A stretch of DNA of 64,000 bases, taken from an uncultured Roseburia sp. Its GTDB lineage: Bacteria > Bacillota_A > Clostridia > Lachnospirales > Lachnospiraceae. The stretch lies in the NCBI GenBank assembly GCA_900557275.1, contig USRX01000002.1:112663-176662 (forward strand), given 5' to 3'. The translations under genes were made by a program, and so were the position numbers. Below are positions 8,836-17,115 of the stretch, piece by piece. How positions within the stretch are numbered: the stretch's first letter is position 1; each line of letters begins with the position of its first letter. The notes under the pieces were generated by a model that worked only from the letters and a program-made list of their open reading frames with translations, was not told where the DNA came from and did no database searches.

Positions 8836-9115
8836 AGGAACATCTCCTTTTAACAGATCATGTATTTTCAGTATCTTTCATCCGTTTGTTGACAGCGCTG
8901 TGGATATACAGCGTTTGCATTTTTTGATATACATGGTCGAAAACTTGGTTTGCTTAAAATAAGGTTAATAAAATGAAGACAAACCATAGAATAAAAGTAT
9001 TGTATAGAAATAATATATATGTTTTAATAGATTTTAATGAACGTATAAAAAGTTTAACTACATAAATTAAAATATAAAAGCAACATAAAAACGAATAAAT
9101 AAAAAAGTATAGTGT

Positions 9116-9162
9116 AAAAAAATCCGCAGGACAAAGCGTTGCGGATGGCTGAAAAATCAGCC
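9116..9162 (-). terminator. Minus-strand hairpin pair in the FUSC/ispF gap
   Basis: ATCCGCA (9122) pairs with TGCGGAT (9140), and on the minus strand this is followed by seven T. Next to it GGCTGA-AAAA-TCAGCC (9147-9162) forms a second hairpin. No minus-strand gene lies upstream to be ended, so it may mark a small RNA or a decayed unit. The rest of 8836-9300 is very AT-rich and holds no gene I can support. Confidence 0.4.
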
Positions 9163-9300
9163 CTTATATTTATGATAGGCAGAAAAAAGCAGAAAAGCAA
9201 GTGATATTTTCTTAACATACTTTGGAAATGTTTTCCATGGAACGCTTTTGGGGATAAAAATTCCACAAGTACACTATTTAGGAAGAAAGAAGGAAAAAAT

Positions 9301-9783
9301 ATGCAGATAAGAGTAGGAACCGGATACGATGTGCATAAACTGGTAGAGGGAAGAAAACTGATCCTTGGCGGTGTGGAGATCCCGCATAGTCTTGGGCTGC
9401 TGGGACATTCTGATGCGGATGTCCTGCTTCATGCGATCATGGACGCATTGCTTGGAGCTGCGGCACTGGGAGATATCGGAAAGCATTTTCCGGATACCGA
9501 TGATCATTACAAGGGAATTTCCAGTCTGAAGCTTCTTGAGCATGTGGCACAGCTTTTACAGAAACATGGATACGAAATTGGAAATATTGATGCTACTGTG
9601 ATCGCGCAGAAACCGAAGCTTCGTCCGTATATCGAAGAGATGGAGAAAAATATTGCAGAGGTGCTTGGAATTTCCGGAGACCAGATCAATGTGAAAGCGA
9701 CCACAGAAGAGGGGCTTGGTTTTACCGGAGAGCAGCAGGGAATCTCTTCGCAGGCAATCTGCTGTCTTTATAAAGAAAACTGA
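9301..9783 (+). CDS. ispF: 2-C-methyl-D-erythritol 2,4-cyclodiphosphate synthase
   Basis: A 160-residue protein of exactly the usual length. It converts CDP-ME 2-phosphate to the cyclic diphosphate in the MEP isoprenoid pathway. Metal ligands are visible in the N-terminal GYDVHKL (Asp, His) and in [19 protein letters not shown]; the substrate-binding [12 protein letters not shown] motif is near residue 133. AAGGA precedes the ATG. A GNAT gene follows after 24 nt, so the two are probably co-transcribed. It acts as a cytoplasmic trimer. Confidence 0.96.
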   Translation: MQIRVGTGYDVHKLVEGRKLILGGVEIPHSLGLLGHSDADVLLHAIMDALLGAAALGDIGKHFPDTDDHYKGISSLKLLEHVAQLLQKHGYEIGNIDATVIAQKPKLRPYIEEMEKNIAEVLGISGDQINVKATTEEGLGFTGEQQGISSQAICCLYKEN

Positions 9784-9807
9784 ATTTTAAACCGGACAGG
9801 AGTTTCT

Positions 9808-10770
9808 ATGGAAATAAGATATTTATCCCCAGAGGAGAAAGAACGGAGCAGGGAGTTGTATGAAAATTGCTTTCCGGAGGATACCGAGCGTTTTGTAGAT
9901 TATTATTATAAGGAAAAATGTAAGGATAACCAGATACTGGTGTTGGAAGATCAGGAAGAGATCTGTTCTATGATACATCTGAACCCATTTACTATATCCA
10001 TGTATGGCAATCTGGCGCAGGTCTGCTATATTGTGGCAGTGGCAACCAGAGAAGACTGTAGGAGAAATGGCTACATGTTGCAGCTGATGAAGCGGGCGTT
10101 TTATGACCGGTATCGGGCTGGTGATCCGTTTACGTTTCTTATTCCTGCCAATCCGGATTATTATTATTCCTGTGGTTTTGATTTCTGGGAAAATCAGAGA
10201 GAGCTAAAGCAGGATCAGGATACGATCTGGAATGAAAACAGGACTGTTGCCGCTGCGAAACCGGCGGACTGTGAGGAGATGGCTGGGTATTCCAATCGGG
10301 TGCTGGCGAAGCGGTTTGATCTTTTCATACAGAAAGATGAGGCTTATTATGAACGTCTGATCCGGGAACAGGAGAGCGAAGACGGTCATGTTGTCATTCT
10401 GCGGGATGCACACAAACCGTATGAAATTTGTGGTCTGTTCAGTTTCGACAGGGAATGCGGTGTGGAGATCCGGGAACCGGTCATGGAGGATTGCTGTACA
10501 GAAACAGTACATCCGATTATGATGGGAAGGGTTTTGAATCTGGAACGTTTTTGTGGTATGATAAAGTGTAACGAAAAGATTCGTAGAAATCTGGAAATCC
10601 GTGACGAACTGATCCCGGAGAACAACGGAACATTTTGTATTACCATTGATGAAAACGGCGGACAGGCAGTTCGGATACATGGATTACAGGTGGAAGAATC
10701 ACTCGATATTGCGGAATTTGGAAAGCAGATGTTTCATGATATGCGGATCTATATTAATGAAGTTGTGTAA
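9808..10770 (+). CDS. GNAT family N-acetyltransferase (Eis-like layout)
   Basis: A 320-residue protein with a GNAT core: VCYIVAVATREDCRRNGYMLQLMKR near residue 75-95 is the acetyl-CoA-binding strand and the R-x-x-G-x-like loop. The remaining 180 residues, with a C-terminal part resembling a sterol-carrier-like fold, match the length of Eis-type acetyltransferases rather than the ordinary 150-residue GNAT. AGGAG lies 6 nt upstream of the start. It follows ispF closely. The acetylated substrate is unknown. Confidence 0.75.
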   Translation: MEIRYLSPEEKERSRELYENCFPEDTERFVDYYYKEKCKDNQILVLEDQEEICSMIHLNPFTISMYGNLAQVCYIVAVATREDCRRNGYMLQLMKRAFYDRYRAGDPFTFLIPANPDYYYSCGFDFWENQRELKQDQDTIWNENRTVAAAKPADCEEMAGYSNRVLAKRFDLFIQKDEAYYERLIREQESEDGHVVILRDAHKPYEICGLFSFDRECGVEIREPVMEDCCTETVHPIMMGRVLNLERFCGMIKCNEKIRRNLEIRDELIPENNGTFCITIDENGGQAVRIHGLQVEESLDIAEFGKQMFHDMRIYINEVV

Positions 10771-10822
10771 ATAAGAGGGTTTAACCAGATAAAAATGTTT
10801 GATTTGGAAGTTTGAAATATGG

Positions 10823-10862
10823 CTACCGCAATCCCGTTGGCTTTAGACAATGGGTAGTTCAC
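10823..10862 (+). mobile_element. Remnant right end of an IS200/IS605-family element
   Basis: The stretch has the form ACCGCAATCCCGTTGG-CTTTAG-ACAATGGG-TAGTTCAC. The stem CCCGTTG/CAATGGG (one G-T pair) followed by TAGTTCAC is what I know from IS605-type right ends and the 3' part of TnpB guide RNAs. No tnpA or tnpB frame lies beside it, so it is a solo end or scar. Confidence 0.5.
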
Positions 10863-10948
10863 TTGTAATAAAAAGGAACTTTCTGTAGATAAGTGCAATA
10901 CTTTTACATAAAGAGAAAATTTATTTAACATGATATAAATATTTATAT

Positions 10949-10970
10949 CAACTATAATATCGTATAGTTG
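10949..10970. promoter_or_regulatory. Palindrome upstream of the sugar nucleotidyltransferase gene
   Basis: CAACTATA-ATATCG-TATAGTTG is a perfect 8-bp inverted repeat about 100 nt before the start codon at 11072. It may be an operator; no regulator gene is adjacent. Confidence 0.4.
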
Positions 10971-11071
10971 GATACATATGACGTACAGGTAACGAGAGAA
11001 ACGAACCGATCAGATAGGATCGATATACAAATTAAAGAAGTAAAACAGAAAAATAAAAGGAGTCAACAGGT

Positions 11072-11950
11072 ATGGGATTTGAAGCAACACTGGTCGTAAT
11101 GGCAGCAGGTATGGGAAGCAGATTCGGAGGATTGAAGCAGGTAGAGCCGATGGGACCGAACGGCGAGGCAATTCTGGATTTTTCCGTATATGATGCAAAG
11201 CAGGCCGGATTTACAAAAGTAGTATTTGTCATCAAACATCAGATTGAAGAAGATTTTAAAAAACTGGTAGGTTCCAGAATAGAGAAACAGATTCCGGTAG
11301 AATATGTTTTTCAGGAAACGGATGCGCTTCCGGAAGGATACACCTGTCCGCCAGAGCGTGTAAAACCGTGGGGAACCGGTCATGCGGTACTCTGCTGCAA
11401 GGATGTGGTAAAGACCCCGTTTGCAGTCATCAATGCAGATGATTTTTATGGAGCAGATGCGTTCCGCCAGATCATGAAAGGACTGAAAGATGACAGGGAT
11501 TACTGTATGGTAGGTTTCCGTCTGGGAAATACGGTTACGGAAAATGGTTATGTTTCCAGAGGCGTCTGCGAGACAAAAGATGGCATGCTTACAGAGATCA
11601 ACGAGAGAACAAAGATTGATGCACAGTGCAGATACATTGACGATGATGGCAATATGGTAGCATTAGAACCGGATACGGTAGTTTCCATGAACATGTGGGG
11701 TATGCAGCCGGATGCGTTTACATATTTTGAGGCAGATTTTAAAGCATTTCTGGATGATAAACTGCAGGAGGAAAAAGCAGAGTTTTATCTTCCGTCTGTG
11801 ATTGACAAACTGATTCAGACTGGAGAGAAACAGGTAAAAGTGCTTGTCGCTGAAGATAAATGGTACGGTGTTACCTATCGGGAAGATAAGGAAACGGTAG
11901 TAAATGCAATCAGAAAACTGGTGGAAGAAGGAAAATATGAAGGACTTTAG
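11072..11950 (+). CDS. Sugar-1-phosphate nucleotidyltransferase
   Basis: A 292-residue NTP-transferase. VVMAAGMGSRFGGLKQ at residues 8-23 is the signature nucleotide-binding loop with the catalytic Lys, and NADDFYG near residue 123 carries the metal-binding Asp. It would join a sugar 1-phosphate to a nucleoside triphosphate. AAAGGAG precedes the ATG. The downstream kinase gene begins inside its last 14 nt, so the two are translationally coupled and probably act in sequence: the kinase makes sugar-1-phosphate, this enzyme activates it. Sugar and nucleotide are not readable from the sequence. Confidence 0.85.
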   Translation: MGFEATLVVMAAGMGSRFGGLKQVEPMGPNGEAILDFSVYDAKQAGFTKVVFVIKHQIEEDFKKLVGSRIEKQIPVEYVFQETDALPEGYTCPPERVKPWGTGHAVLCCKDVVKTPFAVINADDFYGADAFRQIMKGLKDDRDYCMVGFRLGNTVTENGYVSRGVCETKDGMLTEINERTKIDAQCRYIDDDGNMVALEPDTVVSMNMWGMQPDAFTYFEADFKAFLDDKLQEEKAEFYLPSVIDKLIQTGEKQVKVLVAEDKWYGVTYREDKETVVNAIRKLVEEGKYEGL

Positions 11951-13010
11951 AGCGATTGTTGCAAAATTTCAGATAGAAGATGTGTTTATTGAGGCGCGTC
12001 CGTTAGGACATGGCGCTATCAATGACACCTATGAGATTATCTGTGAAAACGACCATTATGTTTTACAGGAGATTAACCGCATGGTGTTCAAACATCCGGC
12101 AGATGTGATGAATAATCTGTTCGCCGTGACGGAACATTTGAAGAAAAAGATTGAGGAAGAGGGCGGCGATCCGAAACGCGAGACTCTGGAGTACATCCGT
12201 ACAAAAGAAGGAAATACGATGCACCAGACGCCAGAGAAAAGCTATTACCGTATGTACCGCATGATTCAGGATGCAGAAGCCATGGAGCGCATGGAGACAG
12301 AAGAATGTGCGGAACATGCGGCGCAGGCGTTTGGCAAATTTCAGAAACGGATGGCGGATTTTGACAGCAGCAGACTGTCAGAGACGCTGCCGAGATACCA
12401 TGATACCCGCTACCAGATGAAACAGCTTTTAAATGCGATTCGAGCAGATGTATGTGGCAGAGCATCTGCCTGCCAGCCACAGATTATGTTTGTGCTGGAA
12501 CGATCCGAAAAACTGGGTATGATCAAAGAAGCGATGAAAGCCGGCCAGATTCCGGTAAGGGTAACTCATAACGATACGAAGTGCAGCAATGTTCTGATGA
12601 AGAAATCCACAAAGCAGGCAGTCTGTGTCATTGATCTTGATACTGTCATGCCGGGATGTGCGCTGTATGATTATGGCGATGCAATCCGTTCCGGCGCATC
12701 TGTACAGCGTGAAGATGGCACTGCAGGACTGGATCTTTCCATGTTTGAAGCATATACGAGAGGATATCTTTCTGAAATGAAAGACAGTCTGACTGTTCGC
12801 GAAAAAGAACTGATGGCATATTCCGCATGGGTAATGACTATGGAATGCGGTATCCGTTATCTGACAGATTATCTCAGCGGTGATGTGCATTTTACCCATG
12901 GAGAGACAGAAGATGCCAATCTGAAAAAAGCAATCCGCCAGTTTCAGGTAGTGCTTGATATGGAGCATAAAAAAGAAAAGATGGAAGAGATCATCCGCAG
13001 ATATTTCTAG
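11937..13010 (+). CDS. Anomeric sugar kinase, APH/NahK-like phosphotransferase
   Basis: A 357-residue protein with the aminoglycoside-phosphotransferase/choline-kinase fold: LGHGAINDTYEI N-terminal loop, THNDTKCSNVL catalytic loop (HxDxxxxN) near residue 212, and VIDLDTVMPG metal motif near 230. It most resembles N-acetylhexosamine 1-kinase (NahK) and the AmgK-type anomeric kinases, which phosphorylate the C1 position. The start at 11937 has GAAGGA just upstream and overlaps the nucleotidyltransferase by 14 nt; the longer frame from 11904 lacks a site. A salvage route for GlcNAc, GalNAc or MurNAc is plausible. Confidence 0.8.
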   Translation: MKDFRAIVAKFQIEDVFIEARPLGHGAINDTYEIICENDHYVLQEINRMVFKHPADVMNNLFAVTEHLKKKIEEEGGDPKRETLEYIRTKEGNTMHQTPEKSYYRMYRMIQDAEAMERMETEECAEHAAQAFGKFQKRMADFDSSRLSETLPRYHDTRYQMKQLLNAIRADVCGRASACQPQIMFVLERSEKLGMIKEAMKAGQIPVRVTHNDTKCSNVLMKKSTKQAVCVIDLDTVMPGCALYDYGDAIRSGASVQREDGTAGLDLSMFEAYTRGYLSEMKDSLTVREKELMAYSAWVMTMECGIRYLTDYLSGDVHFTHGETEDANLKKAIRQFQVVLDMEHKKEKMEEIIRRYF

Positions 13011-13035
13011 GAAGACGCGATGATCGATAAAAACG

Positions 13036-13085
13036 GACCAGTGGGGACGGGAAAATGATTTTTTCTGTCCTTGCCGGTCTTTTTA
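13036..13085 (+). terminator. Terminator after the kinase gene
   Basis: GACCAGTGGGGACGG pairs imperfectly with CTGTCCTTGCCGGTC and is followed by TTTTT. Confidence 0.65.
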
Positions 13086-13147
13086 TGAGATTTGATGGAT
13101 CCTGATATTTCTGAAAAGATATTTTTAATAAACAGAGACAGAAATAG

Positions 13148-13474
13148 GATGTGATCTTCATTGACCACGGCGGTATGAACGATGGCGAAACAGTAGAACA
13201 GCTGAAACAGAACATCACTAACAACAATGCATATGCTGCCATTACAGCTGTAGAAAATGGCGAGATTTATCTGAGTCCGTCAGGTGTCTTCTACTGGGAT
13301 ATGGGCATCCAAAAGATTTTGCTTGCTATGAATATGGCAAAAACCCTTCATCCGGATATTTTCGCAAGTCTGGATATGGAAGCAGAATTGATGAATTTCT
13401 ATCAGACATTCTATGGATATGATCTGACAAGGGATGAGGCAAGGCGGATTCTGAACAGGCTGTCTCTGGAATAA
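13148..13474 (+). pseudogene. 3' fragment of an iron/siderophore ABC transporter substrate-binding protein
   Basis: The frame DVIFIDHGGMND...NNNAYAAITAVENGEIYLSPSG...KTLHPDIF matches the C-terminal third (about 108 residues) of TroA/FepB-like periplasmic binding proteins. A TAG lies directly before the first codon (13145-13147), and there is no signal peptide, lipobox or N-terminal lobe. The 5' two-thirds are lost. It is followed 21 nt later by a fragment of the matching ATPase, while the permease gene normally present is missing. It cannot work as a transporter part. Confidence 0.8.
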
Positions 13475-13495
13475 ACAGAAAGCAGAAGCAGGAAA

Positions 13496-13831
13496 ATGTT
13501 GAGATTACAGGATGCGGTACTGGGATTTCTGCCAATCCTCGGCGGGAGCATCCAGATCGATGGACGGGACATCCAGAGTTTTTCACGCAGTGAGCTGGCA
13601 AAAAAAATCGCTTATGTTCCACAGTATCATACGCCGCCGTTTCCATACAGCGTATTCGATGTGGTGCTCATGGGACGCAGCGCACACCTGCAGCAGTTTT
13701 CCACACTGGGAAAAGAAGATGAAAAGATTGCCTTTGAAATGCTGAAACGCATGTATGGTCTGGACGCAGAGATCCGGCGGGTCAAAGACTCCAGGGAAAA
13801 GATACAGAAATCCATTCTGGTGCATATGTAG
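13496..13831 (+). pseudogene. Internal fragment of an iron ABC transporter ATP-binding protein
   Basis: About 85 residues match a FecE/BtuD-type ATPase: LGFLPILGGSIQIDGRDI, then AKKIAYVPQYHTPPFPYSVFDVVLMGR with the Q-loop, then a stretch up to AFEMLK. The Walker A region before it and the ABC signature, Walker B and H-loop after it are all missing. The last 25 residues do not fit the family and read like unrelated sequence to the next stop. A deletion on both sides is likely. Confidence 0.8.
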
Positions 13832-14056
13832 ATGGAAAAAGATATTTGTTTAGAAAGAATAGGTTGAAAAGAATATATCGAAACGACCGTCTATATGTAG
13901 TAATAGTTTTTTATAAACTGCTGGCATTATTTCAATAAGGTAGAAGTAAAAAATAAAAGTTATAAAAAACTGATTTATAAAAATCAGGGACAGATATAAA
14001 CAGAACATAATAATAAGCAAGAGCGCACAGAGCGATGCGCTACAGGAGGTATGGGT

Positions 14057-14800
14057 ATGACAAAAGAAGAGTTATTTGGGACTTTAAGAGACAAATTATA
14101 CGAGATTGCAAAAGAGCATGATCTCTTTAACAGCAATATTACCGTAAACTGCCGCGCACTGACAGCAGAGGAAGCCATCGGCATTACCGAGCGGAGAGAT
14201 TATCCGATCATTGATGGCCATGACGTTATGATGCAGGCAGAATTTGACGGCGGCATCGGACAGACATTTACTAATAAACCGTCTATATTTGCGGGAAAAG
14301 TAGCAGATGTATTTGAATTTGATCTTGTAAACAATGACTACGACAGAGCAATTTTTGTGGCAATTTTAAATGCCATTACCAGACGATATGGTATCTGTGA
14401 CCGATCTATTCACTGTAAAAATGAAGGGCCGGAAGAATGTTCTAAGAAAGCAATGGTATATCTGAAAGAAACCTATGGCGATGTAAAGATTGCGCTGATC
14501 GGATATCAGCCGGCATTGCTGGAAGGATTGTCAAATAACTTCAGTGAGGTCAGAATCCTGGATCTGAATCCGGAACTGATCGGAAAGACCAGATATGGCG
14601 TGACCATTCTGGATGGAGACAAAGATTATAAAGACACTGTTCTTGACTGGGCAGATCTGGTGCTGTGCACCGGAAGCACCGTAGGAAACGGTTCTGTTGC
14701 AAACTTCCTTGATATCGGAAAGGAAGTACTGTTCTATGGTACCACAGGCGCCGGAGCAGCAGCTCTTATGGGCTGGAAGAGACTCTGCTATGCAGATTAA
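14057..14800 (+). CDS. DUF4213/DUF364 putative heavy-metal chelation protein
   Basis: A 247-residue protein. The N-terminal part (about 1-90) matches the DUF4213 region, the C-terminal part the Rossmann-like DUF364 domain (IALIGYQPALLEGLSNNF near residue 145, GSTVGNGSVANFL near 212, GTTGAGAAALMGWKRLC at the end). The family is described as putative heavy-metal chelation and often sits beside iron-type ABC transporters, as it does here next to two broken transporter genes. The start at 14057 is chosen because AGGAGG is 7 nt upstream; the in-frame ATG at 14051 is only 1 nt from it. This gene itself appears intact. Cytoplasmic; precise role unknown. Confidence 0.82.
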   Translation: MTKEELFGTLRDKLYEIAKEHDLFNSNITVNCRALTAEEAIGITERRDYPIIDGHDVMMQAEFDGGIGQTFTNKPSIFAGKVADVFEFDLVNNDYDRAIFVAILNAITRRYGICDRSIHCKNEGPEECSKKAMVYLKETYGDVKIALIGYQPALLEGLSNNFSEVRILDLNPELIGKTRYGVTILDGDKDYKDTVLDWADLVLCTGSTVGNGSVANFLDIGKEVLFYGTTGAGAAALMGWKRLCYAD

Positions 14801-14971
14801 TACATCGGTATAAGCGGCAGCAGGCGAAAGCCGGAACTTCTGGACGGGGTAAAATGTCTCTGCGGATGTTCCTTAGGGAACGCTCAGGGATGAAAAAAGG
14901 ATAAGGGAGAACTGGTCTGGCATGTGTGCTGTTTATATAAATTGTGCGAAAGCACGGTAAACATTTAACTT

Positions 14972-15016
14972 GTCTCTCAGTGGAAGGATAACAATAAGTT
15001 CTGGAGGCTGAGAGAC
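14972..15016. other. Stem-loop before the surface-protein remnant
   Basis: GTCTCTCAG (14972) is perfectly complementary to CTGAGAGAC (15008), with a 26-nt loop. It lies just upstream of a strong AAGGAGGGAG ribosome binding site (15027-15036). It may be a leader structure; no T-run follows. The rest of 14801-15041 shows nothing recognisable. Confidence 0.4.
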
Positions 15017-15041
15017 GTAAAATCTTAAGGAGGGAGATACG

Positions 15042-15101
15042 ATGAACATTACAGTATCTCCATATGTACATGTACAGTATCAGGAATGTGGAATGCCTTA
15101 A
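15042..15101 (+). CDS. Short ORF with strong ribosome binding site, probably the broken 5' end of the surface-protein gene
   Basis: AAGGAGGGAGATACG precedes this ATG, the best initiation site in the region, yet the frame gives only 19 residues (MNITVSPYVHVQYQECGMP) before TAA. The large ORF starts in another frame at 15064 with no site of its own. The likely explanation is that this was the N-terminus of the surface protein and a deletion or frameshift separated it. Confidence 0.4.
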   Translation: MNITVSPYVHVQYQECGMP

Positions 15102-16808
15102 TGCCCGGCTAGCTGTGAAGCCATGGCTGGCGAAGGCAGATGCTAAAGCAGCATTAAAAGCAGAAACTGCAAAATTATATGATGCAAAAGTTCCTTTTCT
15201 GAAATCGGGAAAAGATGGAAGCATTTCCGCTATCAAGACTGGTGTTGGAACCGTTTCCTTCGGATTTAATGATTACAGTGAACTTTGGAAAGGCGCGATT
15301 TCATCCGTAACAGTAGATGGAACAGCTCTTACTTCCAAACAGTATAAAGTAGATGAAAATGGCATCTCTATCGACAGTACTGTATTTGCAAAAGCAAAAC
15401 GTGCTTCTTACAAACTTGTAATCTCTGCAAAACATTATGCAGATGTTACTGCAGACGTTACCGTAAATGATTACGGCGCAGAAAACTTCTATGTTCGTAT
15501 GGTAGACGAAGATGGAAATGTATTACAGAGCAAAGCTTATACCAAAGAAGAAATGATCAAAATGTCTGATCAGAAGAACAAATACTATCAGACTGTATGC
15601 GGCATGAGAGGAATCACTTCATTCAAAGCTGACGGTATCTACGTAGAAGATCTTCTGAAAAACGCAGGTATCACATTCGAATCTGGTATGACATTCAAAC
15701 TTCGTACAAACGACAATGCAGCAACAGGTAATGATCCGGTAGACGAGAACGCATACTACAGCAGAGCGGAGTTCTCTTATGAGTCTCTCATGGGCGAAAG
15801 ATATGCATTCCCGGAAATCTATACCAATGCAGATCTGAAAGATAAACTGCTTGCAGCAGGAAAATTTGATGAAACAATGCGTACGCTTCTTGGAACAAGC
15901 AAGAAAGAGTCTGTAAGACCGATGATCGCATATCAGTATGTAGAGAATATCTACAGAAACGATCAGAGTGATCTGAAAGACGCTGCGTACAGCGACCTCA
16001 TTGCAAATGAGCGTGGATTCCGTTTCCTCCTCGGTGTGGCAATGGATAAAGACAACGCAGACATGATCGCAGGTGATGTTACTACATGGGCAGCATCTTA
16101 CTGCGCATTCGGTTTTGACGTTGTAGTTGGAACTGGACTCTATCAGGATGCTGAAGGCAACTGGAACTACTATGTAGATGGCCATAAATCTGCAGATACT
16201 TCTGTTGTATACGGAACCGTAAACGGAAAAGATGGCTGGTACTACATTGCAAACGGAACTGTTGATACAAAATATAATGGTTTTGCTTCCAATGACAATG
16301 GTACATGGTATGTACAGAATGGCGTTGTGGACTTCTCTGTAAACAGCGTAATACAGGGTACAGCATTCGGCGAGAATGCATGGTGGCATGTAGTAAACAG
16401 CAAAGTTGTAAAAGATACTACAGTAGCGAACAATCAGAACGGCTGGTGGAGAATCGTAGACGGAAAAGTAGACTTCTCTTACACAGGCGTAGCAAACAAT
16501 GCAAACGGCTGGTGGAGAATCGTAAACGGAAAAGTAGACTTAACTGCAACAGCGTAGAAGCAAATGAGTTCGGCTGGTGGTACATCCGCGGCGGAAAAGT
16601 AGACTTCTCTTACACAGGCGTAGCAAACAATGCAAACGGTTGGTGGCGGATTGAAAACGGAAAAGTCAACTTCGGATTTACCGGTCTGGCAAATAATACC
16701 AATGGCTGGTGGTATCTCCAGGGAGGAAAAGTGAATTTCTCCTATAACGGAAATGTAAGATGGAATGGAAGAACTTACAGAGTACGCGGTGGAAAAGTGA
16801 TGTTTTAG
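15064..16808 (+). pseudogene. Frameshifted surface protein with hemoglobin-interacting-like domain and cell-wall repeats
   Basis: The first frame (15064-16557, 497 residues) has a region near residues 70-135 (SVTVDGTALTSKQYKVDENGISI...YKLVISAKHYADVTADV) that resembles the DUF1533/Shr-like hemoglobin-interacting domain, then a middle domain, then repeats of the form [16 protein letters not shown]. It stops at TAG 16555-16557. The same repeats continue in another frame ([19 protein letters not shown]) to 16808, so one base was lost near 16550-16555. There is no signal peptide at the start. The protein would have been wall-bound and exported. A sequencing error is possible but the missing N-terminus supports real decay. 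Confidence 0.75.
16150..16800 (+). repeat. About nine tandem cell-wall-binding repeats, 20-22 residues each
   Basis: Units such as [17 protein letters not shown] and [17 protein letters not shown] recur about every 60-66 nt. The later units are near-identical in DNA, which makes slippage and recombination likely and fits the frameshift near 16553. Such aromatic/Gly repeats normally anchor proteins to the cell wall. Confidence 0.7.
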
Positions 16809-16820
16809 AATTTTTGTGAA

Positions 16821-16855
16821 AGGTGCAGCGTCAGAGATGGCGCTGTGCCTTTTTG
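16821..16855 (+). terminator. Terminator after the surface-protein remnant
   Basis: AGGTGCAGCGTC pairs with GGCGCTGTGCCT (one or two wobble pairs), followed by TTTTT. The gap from here to 17115 is AT-rich and holds nothing else I can name. Confidence 0.8.
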
Positions 16856-17115
16856 CTATAACGAGAAATGTGGTTGTAAAAAAAAACGGAATATGATATG
16901 ATACATGAAAGTAAATTTTCTATCCATCATGTCTATAAGAAAATATAAAAGATTTTTATCTTAGGCACTTCATACGCGGGCTGAAAATGCCGTTATCTGT
17001 CTATTCAGAAAAATTTATGCTTTCCATTAACTGATTCAAAAATTTATAAAGTAATATTAAAAACATAAAAATTCTATTGTTTCAGTTTGAAATATATTAT
17101 TTAAGGAGAATATTT

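Noticed and set aside
13496..13831. Intact small ABC ATPase
   Set aside because: Walker A, signature motif and Walker B are all absent, so it is a fragment.
16150..16800. CRISPR-like repeat array
   Set aside because: The repeats encode in-frame protein repeats without spacers; no CRISPR array or cas gene was seen anywhere in the window.
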